DNA from: Phormidium ambiguum IAM M-71
GTDB lineage: Bacteria > Cyanobacteriota > Cyanobacteriia > Cyanobacteriales > Aerosakkonemataceae
Length of the DNA stretch: 64,000 nucleotides
Reading direction: 5' to 3'
NCBI RefSeq assembly: GCF_001904725.1
Contig: NZ_MRCE01000010.1
Coordinates: forward strand, 159,397 to 223,396
This document shows, piece by piece, positions 28,871 to 37,561 of the stretch. Each line of letters begins with the position of its first letter. The first letter of the stretch is position 1. A model generated the notes under the pieces. The model made no database searches and was not told the DNA's origin. It was given only the letters and a program-made list of their open reading frames with translations. The translations under genes were made by a program, and so were the position numbers.

Positions 28871-30685
28871 ATGAATTATTTATCGAAGTTTCTATACGTT
28901 ATCTCTGCTAAAAAAATAGAACTGGTACTCCTACTACTTGCTTTTCTAACAGTTTCCATCATGGATGCGTTGGGAATTGGATTAGTCGGCCCATTTATGG
29001 GCTTGGCAACTAATCCAGAACTAATTCATAAGAATCTCTGGCTAGCCAATACTTACAAAGCTCTAAACTTAAAAAGCACCAATCAGTTTATCGGTTTATT
29101 AGGACTTACAATTGTCGCTATCTTTTACTTAAAATCTTTTTTTTATTACCAAATTCAGCGATATGTATTTCGCTTTTGCTTTACGCAACAAGTTAAACTT
29201 CGTCTGAGGCTGCTACATACTTACTTATTTTTACCATATACTTTTCATTTAAAAACAAACTCTGCTCATTTGATTCAAAATATTATTAATGAATCACAAA
29301 GCTTTAGTTATTCAGTTGCAATTCCGTTGCTAAACTCAATATCAAATTCTTTTGTGTTGGTGGTTTTGGTCTTGTTGTTAGCAAAAACAGACTTAGCAGC
29401 AACTGTTAGTGTAATTGGAATTTTATTGGGTACTTACCTGCCATTCCACTTTTTCAGACACAAAATTGTGCGATGGGGTAAGGAAGGGGTTGATGCAAAC
29501 ACAGAAATGCTGAGGATCGTGAATCATGCGATCGGTGGATTGAAGGAAACGCGAGTAATTGGATGCGAAGAATTTTTTGAGAATCAGCTAGGCGGACAGG
29601 TAAATCGATTTGCCAGAGTCGCTACGTTGTTTCACGTATTCCAAATGCTGCCAAGAATTGTGATTGAATCTCTATTAATTACCTTTGTGGTGGGTTTGGT
29701 TTCGGTTTCCCTATTATTTGAGCAACGATCGCAGAATTTAGTTTCGGTTTTGGGGATTTTTGCGATCGCTTCTATTCGCCTCTTGCCTTCAGCTAGTCAA
29801 CTGATGTCCAACATGGGTGTGCTGCGAAACTTCAAACCAACCCTAGAGCGACTGTATATGGATTTGAAAGAAATTGAAAAGCCAGAATCAGTTAATTATC
29901 TAAAGATTTCTCAAGGCGTTCTCCTAAGTAAAGGTTTGAAATTTGAGAACCAAAAAGCTAATAAAAACACTACTATGCCGTTTACAGAGAACATTGTTCT
30001 CGATAAAATTAACTACGCTTATCCAGAATCGAACTCAAATTCACTCACAGATGTTTCTTTGACAATTAAAAAGGGAGAATCGATCGCCTTAATTGGTAAG
30101 TCTGGTGCAGGGAAAACAACATTAGTTGATGTTCTCTTGGGATTGTTAATTCCCCAATCGGGTGATATTCGAGTAGATAACTTATCTATATATAATTCTT
30201 TGCGTTCCTGGCAAAATTTGATCGGTTATATTCCCCAAACGATATTTTTGACAGATGACACGATCGAACGCAATATTGCTTTTGGAGTTTCAGACGACAA
30301 AATCGATCGACAACGATTGGATAACGCAATTCGATCGGCCCAACTAACTGAATTAATTGCACAATTACCGGAAGGCACACAAACAATGGTCGGCGAACAT
30401 GGCGTTCGTCTTTCCGGTGGACAACGCCAAAGAATTGGAATTGCTCGTGCTTTGTATCACGAACGCGAAATACTAGTTTTAGATGAAGCGACTTCGGCTC
30501 TAGATAATGAAACAGAAAACTTGATTAGCCAAGCCATTCAAGACTTAAGCGGTACAAAGACAATGATTATTATTGCTCACCGATTGACAACCGTTGAACA
30601 CTGCGATCGAATCTATGAGATGCAGAAAGGTCAGATTATTAAGTGTGGCAGTTATCAAGAAGTTGTTCTAGCACAGAACGTTTAA
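28871..30685 (+). CDS. ABC transporter, fused permease and ATPase
   Basis: This 604-residue half-transporter of the MsbA/PglK exporter type has about six helices in residues 15-310. The ATPase domain has Walker A GKSGAGKTT near 412-420, signature LSGGQ near 514-518, Walker B ILVLDEATSALD near 533-544 and an H-loop IIIAHRL near 566-572. Such homodimers flip lipid-linked oligosaccharides or export lipids. Sitting between glycosyltransferase genes, it may provide a second export route beside the Wzx-like flippase at 5496. The core permease lacks any peptidase domain, so bacteriocin export is unlikely. Confidence 0.87.
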   Translation: MNYLSKFLYVISAKKIELVLLLLAFLTVSIMDALGIGLVGPFMGLATNPELIHKNLWLANTYKALNLKSTNQFIGLLGLTIVAIFYLKSFFYYQIQRYVFRFCFTQQVKLRLRLLHTYLFLPYTFHLKTNSAHLIQNIINESQSFSYSVAIPLLNSISNSFVLVVLVLLLAKTDLAATVSVIGILLGTYLPFHFFRHKIVRWGKEGVDANTEMLRIVNHAIGGLKETRVIGCEEFFENQLGGQVNRFARVATLFHVFQMLPRIVIESLLITFVVGLVSVSLLFEQRSQNLVSVLGIFAIASIRLLPSASQLMSNMGVLRNFKPTLERLYMDLKEIEKPESVNYLKISQGVLLSKGLKFENQKANKNTTMPFTENIVLDKINYAYPESNSNSLTDVSLTIKKGESIALIGKSGAGKTTLVDVLLGLLIPQSGDIRVDNLSIYNSLRSWQNLIGYIPQTIFLTDDTIERNIAFGVSDDKIDRQRLDNAIRSAQLTELIAQLPEGTQTMVGEHGVRLSGGQRQRIGIARALYHEREILVLDEATSALDNETENLISQAIQDLSGTKTMIIIAHRLTTVEHCDRIYEMQKGQIIKCGSYQEVVLAQNV

Positions 30686-30699
30686 CCGCAAAGATAAAC

Positions 30700-31026
30700 T
30701 CACTCAGCGTTACATTGGATCAGTAACGCTGTCCAAAGTTCTGGAGGATCGGAGTAATATTCGATCGCTTCTACTCGATAGCGAATTCTCTCTTTAGTAA
30801 GTATAATGTAATCTCTAGGATGAACTCCTTTACCATAACCAGTCATCTGTGCTGTATGACTATCGATTTTTTCAAACTCATAATTAACACTCTCAATCTG
30901 ATCGGCGAAGTTATGAGTTTTGTGCTTTGACGAAGACGGTACGACTTGAGCAAAAAGTTTGTCAAAAAAATTTAATTCCGTAACGTTGTGTTTGGGGTTA
31001 GTCAACATACTGGTCAACATAATCAT
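30700..31026 (-). CDS. Small conserved-looking hypothetical protein
   Basis: This 108-residue soluble protein is not assigned to a family. The C-terminal half is well ordered, with GYGKGVHPRDYIILTKE, RYRVEAIEYYSDPPELWTALL and a regular beta-strand pattern that suggests a small barrel-like fold. The N-terminal 40 residues are polar and low in order. Two in-frame upstream Met codons make the start uncertain (Met1, Met3 or Met7). It is convergent with the ABC transporter. The coherent amino-acid composition supports a real gene. Confidence 0.6.
   Translation of the reverse strand: MIMLTSMLTNPKHNVTELNFFDKLFAQVVPSSSKHKTHNFADQIESVNYEFEKIDSHTAQMTGYGKGVHPRDYIILTKERIRYRVEAIEYYSDPPELWTALLIQCNAE
30705..30731. 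terminator. 9-bp hairpin at the convergent gene junction
   Basis: CAGCGTTAC, a 9-base loop and GTAACGCTG form a perfect stem 20 bases past the ABC transporter stop. The stem lies inside the last codons of the convergent small gene. It could stop transcripts arriving from both sides; neither side has a strong T-run. Confidence 0.5.
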
Positions 31027-31895
31027 TATAGGAATCCTTGAAGTTAATATAAACTACTTTACTTAAGCTGACTAAGAAACTGAATCCGCCTATTGAGGTA
31101 CACCTTAATTCAGTTATGGTGATTTCCGATCCTAAAATAGATGCTTGCTAAGTAGTAGCGCCACAATGACTAACCACTTCAAAAAAGCTGAGAAGCTAGC
31201 TGTGCAAGCTTGCTTGACTTCCGTATTCTTGTGCAGTACAAGAGCAGAAGGTTTATTAGTTTCAAGTGGGACTCTTTGTACACAGAAAGGAACAGGAAGT
31301 AAATTTTCTGTTACCTTATCTTGGCTTGGGTTGGTGCAAAGAGGAATCTGGGGAATCAGTGGATTCTTGAGGAAACCTCAGTTGTCTATTGCTGAGCTAT
31401 ACCGAAGTAAGCTACAAATCCTATTGATCTCTACATTTAAACTATATCATCAAGGATTTCAGGACGCTTCAGGGTTTCTACGCTGGAAGATTACTGAGGT
31501 CGATCCCTACACCAGTACAAATTATCTTAAAGAGAATTTCATAAATAGGCGATATTTATAAATTTGTTATCAAGATCTCCACTGACATCTAGTATTTCTA
31601 CAGAAGGATCAAATAACATTCTATGTAACAACCTTTAGAGAGATTCGCAAAACCACTTCAGTCTGATACATCTACCGACGTGGTTACAGGGATTGAACTC
31701 TGAGATTGTACCCTGACCTCAATAAATACTTAGGATTTAAGCATTGTCACTATCGGTTAATAACCAAGATAAAACAATGCACCATTAACAAACTCAGTAA
31801 ATATCAAGCACCTTTTTTACAAAAAATCTTAAGTGATCGCGTAGGTAAAATCGTTACAACACCTAATTTGGATTAAATAAAAATACGAGTGACTT
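31027..31895 (+). other. Long intergenic region without a convincing gene
   Basis: In these 869 bases the longest frame (31145-31561, starting at TTG) has no ribosome site, no family motif and a composition unlike the neighbouring proteins, so it is not called. The clearest structure is an imperfect long hairpin at 31741-31780. The region might hide a decayed gene or a non-coding RNA. The TagA-type gene follows. Confidence 0.4.
31741..31780. repeat. Nested 40-base hairpin
   Basis: GCATTGT pairs with ACAATGC at the ends, TATC with GATA inside, and GGTTA with TAACC around a single A at the tip. The small internal loops keep one continuous stem of 16 base pairs. It lies about 115 bases upstream of the TagA-type gene and may be a leader structure or an old mobile-element end. 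Confidence 0.45.
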
Positions 31896-32729
31896 ATGAC
31901 ACAAGCAATGACTAAAGCGATGACCAAAGCAATGACCCAAGTAAATCCTCCATCTCAAAGCATTATTGGTTTTCCAGTTACCGCCCTACCATTTGATTCA
32001 CAAATGGGTTTGATATTAAACTGGGCTAAGCACGGTTTAAGCAAATCAGTTTGTATTGCTAACGTTCACATGCTGGTGGAAGCTTATCAAAACTCCAGTT
32101 TCGCCAATGTACTGCAAGAAGCTGATTTGGTAACTCCCGATGGAATGCCTTTGGTGTGGATGCTCAGATTATTGGGAGTTCGCAAACAAGACCGCGTAGC
32201 AGGTTTAGATGTGTTGCAAGCTTTATGCGAGAAATCAACAAAGGCTGGAGTTAAAGTGTTCTTCTTGGGTTCTCAAGCCGGAATTCTCGATAAAATGCGT
32301 GAACGTTTAGATAGAGAATTTCCTGATCTTCAGATTGCCGGAATGGAACCCTTGCCATTTCGTCCCATGACTCCAGAAGAAGATGAAGCCCTCGTAGAAA
32401 AGCTTAACCAAAGCGGTGCAGGAATTATATTTGTGTCTTTGGGTTGTCCAAAACAAGAAATTTGGATGGCTAATCATAAAAACCGCGTGAATGCAGTAAT
32501 GATTGGCTTGGGCGGCGCGTTCCCTGTTTATGCTGGACTTCACAAACGTGCTCCAGGTTTTGTTCGCTCCGCTGGTTTTGAATGGCTCTATCGTTTATTG
32601 CAAGAACCTCGTCGCCTTTGGGGACGCTACAGCAGCACAATTCCTGTTTTTGTCTGGTTAGCTTGCAAACAGTTGTTGACTGCACAGCGCCAACGACTAG
32701 TGGAAGATTACAACGATGCCACAGTTTAA
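31896..32729 (+). CDS. WecG/TagA/CpsF family glycosyltransferase (GT26)
   Basis: This 277-residue protein of GT26 transfers an N-acetylhexosaminuronic or similar residue onto a lipid-linked primer. Family landmarks are IIGFPVTALPF (about 24-34), ANVHMLVEAYQN, TPDGMPLVWMLR near 81-92 and SLGCPKQEIWMA near 180-191, followed by GGAFPVYAG. The first 16 residues are encoded by four copies of a 12-base unit ATGACNNAAGCN (31896-31943), giving four possible ATG starts; homologues do not need this extension. A clear terminator follows, so the gene is probably the end of a transcript or stands alone. Confidence 0.85.
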   Translation: MTQAMTKAMTKAMTQVNPPSQSIIGFPVTALPFDSQMGLILNWAKHGLSKSVCIANVHMLVEAYQNSSFANVLQEADLVTPDGMPLVWMLRLLGVRKQDRVAGLDVLQALCEKSTKAGVKVFFLGSQAGILDKMRERLDREFPDLQIAGMEPLPFRPMTPEEDEALVEKLNQSGAGIIFVSLGCPKQEIWMANHKNRVNAVMIGLGGAFPVYAGLHKRAPGFVRSAGFEWLYRLLQEPRRLWGRYSSTIPVFVWLACKQLLTAQRQRLVEDYNDATV

Positions 32730-32733
32730 AAGT

Positions 32734-32788
32734 TTAGAGCCTACCCTGTTAGCGATCGGGGTGCCATCATCTTAGGCTCTAACTTTTT
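32734..32788 (+). terminator. Rho-independent terminator after the GT26 gene
   Basis: TTAGAGCCTA (32734-32743) and TAGGCTCTAA (32773-32782) form a perfect 10-bp stem with a short CCC/GGG helix in the loop, followed directly by CTTTTT. The position, 4 bases past the stop codon, is ideal. Confidence 0.82.
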
Positions 32789-32946
32789 GCAGGATTTGAA
32801 AAACGAAGCAGATCTCTATAAAATTCAGATACTTGAATTCACAAATTTTCCTGTAGTTATTTGTGTTTAAAATTTTTAGCATAAATATATCATCATAACG
32901 TGGCAAAATAGACTTTGACATAGTTCCATTAAAATGGACATCTAAT

Positions 32947-34446
32947 ATGCACAAAAGCTCTCTCCATGCAAGCAGATTAAATTTTTCTATATTAATTTAT
33001 GGATCATTGATATTTCTGGCTGTGGTATTACCAGTGATACTGTGGCAATTAAATATACCAATTATAGCCAGAACATACGATGGAAAAGTTCCAGGTATGT
33101 TAGATAGTCAACCTTTTGAACTATTCGGCTTGTTCATATCACTTGTATTAATATTTGCTGCCTGGGTTAATGTCAAAAAGTTAGAGAAGAAGACCTTAAG
33201 GAATGTAATTCCGATAATTTTGCCTCTTCTGGTAAGTCTGCAAATCCTATTTTTCCTCTTAGAAGATTCTCATCTCCAAGGTAGTGACTATTCTTTATGT
33301 TATGAGAAAGCAGCCCAAGCAATTGTTAATGGTACAAATCCATACAGCGTAAAGTGTTTTTTGTATCCACCATTGCAGGCGCAGACGTTAGCATTTTTGT
33401 ACTGGCTTGTCAAGTCGTTTCTTTTGTTTTCTCCAGGAAATACAGAAAAAGCTTGGGATATTGTTTTTTACTTATATCAATGTGGCCAATTTATACAAAT
33501 TATTTTGGCATACTATCTAACTTATGAAATTGCTAAAAGGATCGGGTTGAGAGTACTACCTGCCACACTCATTGTTTCGGCGTTATTTTTATTCAATAAC
33601 CCTCTGGTTAGGACAATTAAATTTAACCAGATTAATGTGTGGATATTAAACTGCTTTTTACTAGCGATTATCTGGTTGCCACGCCATCCCTTTTTCAGTG
33701 GCTTGGCAGTTGCTCTGGGCGCACATATAAAGCTTTATACTCTTTCACTATTACTTCCTTGGACGTTAACTAAACGTTGGCGTGCTATTGTGGGGGTCAT
33801 TGTAGGGTTTTTTACTATTCTAATTTTACAGTCAGGGTTTGGAAAAAACTTTAGGTTGTGGCAGCAGTTCTTAGTTTACTTTACCGAACGAGTTGAGAAA
33901 CCAAGTAATTATAGAAACAGTGGTATATGGAGCTTCTTTTATAATCTGGCTAAGATACCTGAAAGATTTATTGGGGAATCTATCTTTAATTTAGTACCCA
34001 TTATTGTATTATTAATAAATTTATTATTTATTGCTTGGTTTATCCTGCGAATAATTAACCGGGAGAAAGCTTATTTTCAACTTGTAAAAATTAGTAACTC
34101 TAGTAGAGCAGAGAATCAGATTTATAGAGATTATGGTCATGCGATCGATGCCGTAGCACTTGGATTGTTAATTTCACCTTCAGTTTGGGAGCATCATTAT
34201 GTTATTGCAATTCCTATTGCTCTGTGGGCAATTGTTACTCGTCAGTGGGATAAACCTTGGTTAGTTGGAATCGGAACATTCTTAATTTTTTGCTTACCAA
34301 CTTTTGATGTTTTTCCTTTAAGTCATCATAGAATGGTCGGGCTATTAATCCTTGTCTATGCTACATCTCCTAAATTTGTTCAACAATACTTTATCCATGC
34401 AGAAACTAAGAAACATTCATCAATAAGTAATTCAATAGAGGCGTGA
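32947..34446 (+). CDS. GT87-like (DUF2029) membrane glycosyltransferase
   Basis: This 499-residue polytopic protein has about 10-12 helices. The first large extracytoplasmic loop contains LQGSDYSLCYEKAAQAIVNG and NPYSVKCFLYPPL, matching the D-x3-Y, G-x-N-P-Y and Y-P-P pattern of GT87/PimE-type enzymes, which use polyprenyl-phosphate sugars. GAHIKLYTLSLLLPW near 258-272 is the other typical segment. It would add a sugar on the outer face of the membrane. It is coupled to the following acyltransferase, whose ATG overlaps its TGA (TGATG). The donor is unknown; a polyprenyl-phosphate pentose or hexose is possible. Confidence 0.75.
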   Translation: MHKSSLHASRLNFSILIYGSLIFLAVVLPVILWQLNIPIIARTYDGKVPGMLDSQPFELFGLFISLVLIFAAWVNVKKLEKKTLRNVIPIILPLLVSLQILFFLLEDSHLQGSDYSLCYEKAAQAIVNGTNPYSVKCFLYPPLQAQTLAFLYWLVKSFLLFSPGNTEKAWDIVFYLYQCGQFIQIILAYYLTYEIAKRIGLRVLPATLIVSALFLFNNPLVRTIKFNQINVWILNCFLLAIIWLPRHPFFSGLAVALGAHIKLYTLSLLLPWTLTKRWRAIVGVIVGFFTILILQSGFGKNFRLWQQFLVYFTERVEKPSNYRNSGIWSFFYNLAKIPERFIGESIFNLVPIIVLLINLLFIAWFILRIINREKAYFQLVKISNSSRAENQIYRDYGHAIDAVALGLLISPSVWEHHYVIAIPIALWAIVTRQWDKPWLVGIGTFLIFCLPTFDVFPLSHHRMVGLLILVYATSPKFVQQYFIHAETKKHSSISNSIEA

Positions 34447-35534
34447 TGACAACTAATCGTGATGGATTTATAGATTTTTCCAAAGGTTTTCTCATATTAT
34501 GGGTTGTTCAAATCCATACTGTTTTCTGGTCTGGGCAAATGTATATCTCGGATTTACCTCGTGAGCTAAGTCTTTTAATAGATGTAGGCTTGTTTTTCTT
34601 TATATCGGGTTATTTGACTAAAGTTTTAGATCTGGGTTCATTAGTTCGGAAGTCTTTCAAACAATTCAAAAACTTATATTTGGAGTATCTGATTCTTAGT
34701 TGTTTATTGCTCGTACCATTGGGGTTATTTTACTTTTTTAAAGAAAAGTCTTTTCCCAATTGGCAAATAGCTATTATTTCCATGCTCAAAATCAATCCCA
34801 TTGGTGATTTATGGGAAGATTTGGGTGTTTTCCCTGGCAGTCTTTGGTACTTAGCAGTCTATTTTTCGTTGCTGGCAGTCGTACCTTTTTTCGTAACGAT
34901 GTTTGGCTCCCGCAAGCACAGGATTATTATTCTTACTACTGTGCTAGTACTATTCGTAATTTTTAGTGGTTTAGGTTGGAATTATCCATTTTTATTCACT
35001 GAAACTATTTATGTATTTTTCTATCTTTTCATATTTTTGTTGGGTACGGCATACAAACTAGAGCAACAGAACTTGTCGCTACGGTATTTAAAATTATCTC
35101 TTTTGGCAAATGTTACAGTATGCTTATTAATCTTTTTCTTTGTGATGGATGGCATACTTCAACTAATAGATAATAAATTTTTCCCAACAGTAATTTACTT
35201 ACCTTATTGCTTAATGCTGATTCATGTATTTGCAATTGTGCGAAAGACGTGGAATTATGGGGCTATTTCTTCCTCTAATCAGCTGCTACCATTCTTAGAA
35301 TGGTGTGGTAAAAACAGTTACGTTATTTATTTAATGCAGGGGATAGTTTGTTCTATACCAGGTTACTTCATTCCTTTGCTGTTAAAAAATGATGTACCTA
35401 AATTAGGTATTTATTTGATTTCCTTACTATTTAATTTGACTTTTACCCTGCTTCTGTCTTTTATTTGGAATCGCTCTAAGTCTCTTTTTTCAACTTCGCT
35501 GACAACTATTACTGCTAAGATTAAAGTTCATTAG
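34446..35534 (+). CDS. Membrane acyltransferase family 3, copy A
   Basis: This 362-residue OafA/OatA-type acyltransferase has about ten helices and transfers acyl groups, usually acetyl, to surface glycans. The conserved K-x10-H catalytic pattern is visible as Lys13 and His24 in FSKG...VQIHT. The start is taken as the ATG at 34446, since GAGG at 34438-34441 is 4 bases upstream and this matches the start of copy B. A GTG three bases earlier is possible. It lacks the extra extracytoplasmic SGNH domain seen in some relatives. A near-identical second copy follows after about 190 bases. Confidence 0.85.
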   Translation: MTTNRDGFIDFSKGFLILWVVQIHTVFWSGQMYISDLPRELSLLIDVGLFFFISGYLTKVLDLGSLVRKSFKQFKNLYLEYLILSCLLLVPLGLFYFFKEKSFPNWQIAIISMLKINPIGDLWEDLGVFPGSLWYLAVYFSLLAVVPFFVTMFGSRKHRIIILTTVLVLFVIFSGLGWNYPFLFTETIYVFFYLFIFLLGTAYKLEQQNLSLRYLKLSLLANVTVCLLIFFFVMDGILQLIDNKFFPTVIYLPYCLMLIHVFAIVRKTWNYGAISSSNQLLPFLEWCGKNSYVIYLMQGIVCSIPGYFIPLLLKNDVPKLGIYLISLLFNLTFTLLLSFIWNRSKSLFSTSLTTITAKIKVH

Positions 35535-35727
35535 TACTAGTATTATATTGTCGCAATGTAAATTGATGTTTCAAAAGCTTGTCCTTCAAACGGTATATGC
35601 GATATCCAACTTTTGGTAGCTTTGTATCGACAAAGCAAAGGTAGTTTAAATTAAAATCAACATATTAAATTACTTTACAAAGACTGTATTATCGGAAAAA
35701 ATATTAATGTTTATAGGATTGATCTTT

Positions 35728-36807
35728 ATGGCAACTAATCGTGATGGATTTATAGATTTTTCCAAAGGTCTTCTCATATTATGGGTTGTTCAAATCCATA
35801 CTGTTTTCTGGCCTTATATCTCAGATTTGTTTCTCGAATTAAGTCTATTAATAGATGTAGCTTTATTTTTCTTTATATCAGGTTATTTAACTAAAGTTTT
35901 AGATCTGGGTTCATTAGTTCGGAAGTCTTTCAAACAATTCAAAAACTTATATTTGGAGTATCTGATTCTTAGTTGTTTATTACTCGTACCATTGGGGTTA
36001 TTTTACTTTCTTAAAGAAAAGTCTTTTCCCAATTGGCAAATAGCTATTATTTCCATGCTAAAAGTAAAACCATCTGGTGATTTATGGGAAGATTTACTTC
36101 TTTATCATGGTAGTCTTTGGTACTTAGCAGTCTATTTTTCGTTGCTGGCAGTCGTACCTTTTTTCGTAACGATGTTTGGCTCCCGCAAACACAGGATTAT
36201 TATTCTTACTACTGTGCTAGTACTATTCGTAATTTTTAGTGGTTTAGGTTGGAATTATCCATTTTTATTCACTGAAACTATTTATGTATTTTTCTATCTT
36301 TTCATATTTTTGTTGGGTACGGCATACAAACTAGAGCAACAGAACTTGTCGCTACGGTATTTAAAATTATCTCTTTTGGCAAATGTTACAGTATGCTTAT
36401 TAATCTTTTTCTTTGTGATGGATGGTAGGCTTCAGCTAATAGATAATAAGCTTCCCCCAACAGTAATTTACTTACCTTATTGCTTAATGCTGATTCATGT
36501 ATTTGCAATTGTGCGAAAGACGTGGAATTATGGGGCTATTTCTTCCTCTAATCAGCTGCTACAATTCTTAGAATGGTGTGGCAAAAACAGTTACGTTATT
36601 TATTTAATGCAGGGGATAGTTTGTTCTATACCAGGTTACTTCATTCCTTTGCTGTTAAAAAATGATGTACCTAAATTAGGTATTTATTTGATTTCCTTAC
36701 TATTTAATTTGACTTTTACCCTGCTTCTGTCTTTTATTTGGAATCGCTCTAAGTCTCTTTTTTCAACTTCGCTGACAACTATTATGGCTAGAAGTAATAG
36801 TCATTAA
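35728..36807 (+). CDS. Membrane acyltransferase family 3, copy B
   Basis: This 359-residue paralogue of the preceding gene keeps the same K-x10-H motif and helices. Long blocks of DNA, including about 300 bases in the middle and 350 near the end, are almost identical to copy A. Short patches differ at many sites: residues about 28-50, 112-131, 232-244 and the last 8. The start is the ATG at 35728 by comparison with copy A, with AGGA ten bases upstream; an ATG at 35707 would add seven residues. The two may differ in acceptor or acyl preference, or one may be in the course of losing function; both frames are intact. Confidence 0.85.
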   Translation: MATNRDGFIDFSKGLLILWVVQIHTVFWPYISDLFLELSLLIDVALFFFISGYLTKVLDLGSLVRKSFKQFKNLYLEYLILSCLLLVPLGLFYFLKEKSFPNWQIAIISMLKVKPSGDLWEDLLLYHGSLWYLAVYFSLLAVVPFFVTMFGSRKHRIIILTTVLVLFVIFSGLGWNYPFLFTETIYVFFYLFIFLLGTAYKLEQQNLSLRYLKLSLLANVTVCLLIFFFVMDGRLQLIDNKLPPTVIYLPYCLMLIHVFAIVRKTWNYGAISSSNQLLQFLEWCGKNSYVIYLMQGIVCSIPGYFIPLLLKNDVPKLGIYLISLLFNLTFTLLLSFIWNRSKSLFSTSLTTIMARSNSH

Positions 36808-36878
36808 CATAGTAAACTATTTAAAGAGAATTAATAACCGATGGATTTCAGACAATGTTTTGAAAAAATTAAAATTAT

Positions 36879-37484
36879 ATGATGAAAATAAAATCTTTAC
36901 TGAAAACAGTTCTTTGGCAATATCAAAAGAGTCGATTGGCTAAGCTAGGCTCCAATTCTAATATTAGTCTACTGGCAGACTTGAGAGGTAACAGAAAAAA
37001 TATTTTTATTGGAGAAAATTGTACTATATGTAAGTATGCGGCTTTAGAAGTCGATCCAACTAATCAGAACGAATCTAAAATAGTTATTGGCGATCGCACT
37101 TTGATTAGTTCTTTTGTAATTTTCCGAACATACGGAGGTTCGATAATAATCGGAAATGGCTGTTTTGTCAATTCTTTTTCGGCTCTTTATGGACACGGAA
37201 ATTTGATAATTGGTAACAATTGCTTAATCGGGCCACAGGTAACAATCATTCCCGTAAATTACGGTTTCAAAGACCGAGACATCCCATTTAGAGAGCAAAC
37301 GCCAACTAAAAAGGGAATCACGATCGGAGATGATGTTTGGATTGGTGCAGGTGTAACAATTGTCGATGGTTGTACGATCGGCAACGGGTGCGTGATCGGA
37401 GCAGGAGCAGTGGTGACAAAAAGTATTGAACCATACTCTATTGTTGCAGGAGTTCCGGCAAAACAGATAAGTATTCGAGGATAA
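36879..37484 (+). CDS. Hexapeptide-repeat O-acetyltransferase
   Basis: This 201-residue left-handed beta-helix acyltransferase has repeated [LIV]-G-x4 turns such as IVIGDRTLI, IIIGNGCFV, LIIGNNCLIG and ITIGDDVWIGAG. The C-terminus TIGNGCVIGAGAVVTKSI and VAGVPAKQI is the classic WbbJ/maltose-acetyltransferase ending. These enzymes use acetyl-CoA in the cytoplasm to acetylate a sugar. Placed after two membrane acyltransferases, it suggests that the glycan is acylated by at least two mechanisms. Confidence 0.88.
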   Translation: MMKIKSLLKTVLWQYQKSRLAKLGSNSNISLLADLRGNRKNIFIGENCTICKYAALEVDPTNQNESKIVIGDRTLISSFVIFRTYGGSIIIGNGCFVNSFSALYGHGNLIIGNNCLIGPQVTIIPVNYGFKDRDIPFREQTPTKKGITIGDDVWIGAGVTIVDGCTIGNGCVIGAGAVVTKSIEPYSIVAGVPAKQISIRG

Positions 37485-37561
37485 AACACTAAATTTCTAG
37501 TAACTAGAATTTGGCTCTTTGATTCAGTAATTTGTCAGAATTAATTTTAGGCAGTCGATCG

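Larger units (their letters stand above)
34446..36807 (+). repeat. Recent tandem duplication of an acyltransferase gene
   Basis: The unit of about 1.1 kb occurs twice in direct orientation, separated by 193 bases of unrelated AT-rich DNA. Identity is near complete in long blocks and poor in short blocks, and synonymous sites follow the same pattern. That suggests duplication followed by gene conversion in the shared blocks. Confidence 0.9.

Noticed and set aside
31145..31561. Open frame of 138 codons on +
   Set aside because: It starts with TTG, has no ribosome site, no recognised motif and a composition unlike neighbouring proteins. Treated as chance frame in a gene-free stretch.
31676..31720. 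tRNA-like T-arm look (GATTGAACTC region) on the minus strand
   Set aside because: The T-stem does not pair properly and no matching acceptor, D-arm or anticodon arm was found within 80 bases.
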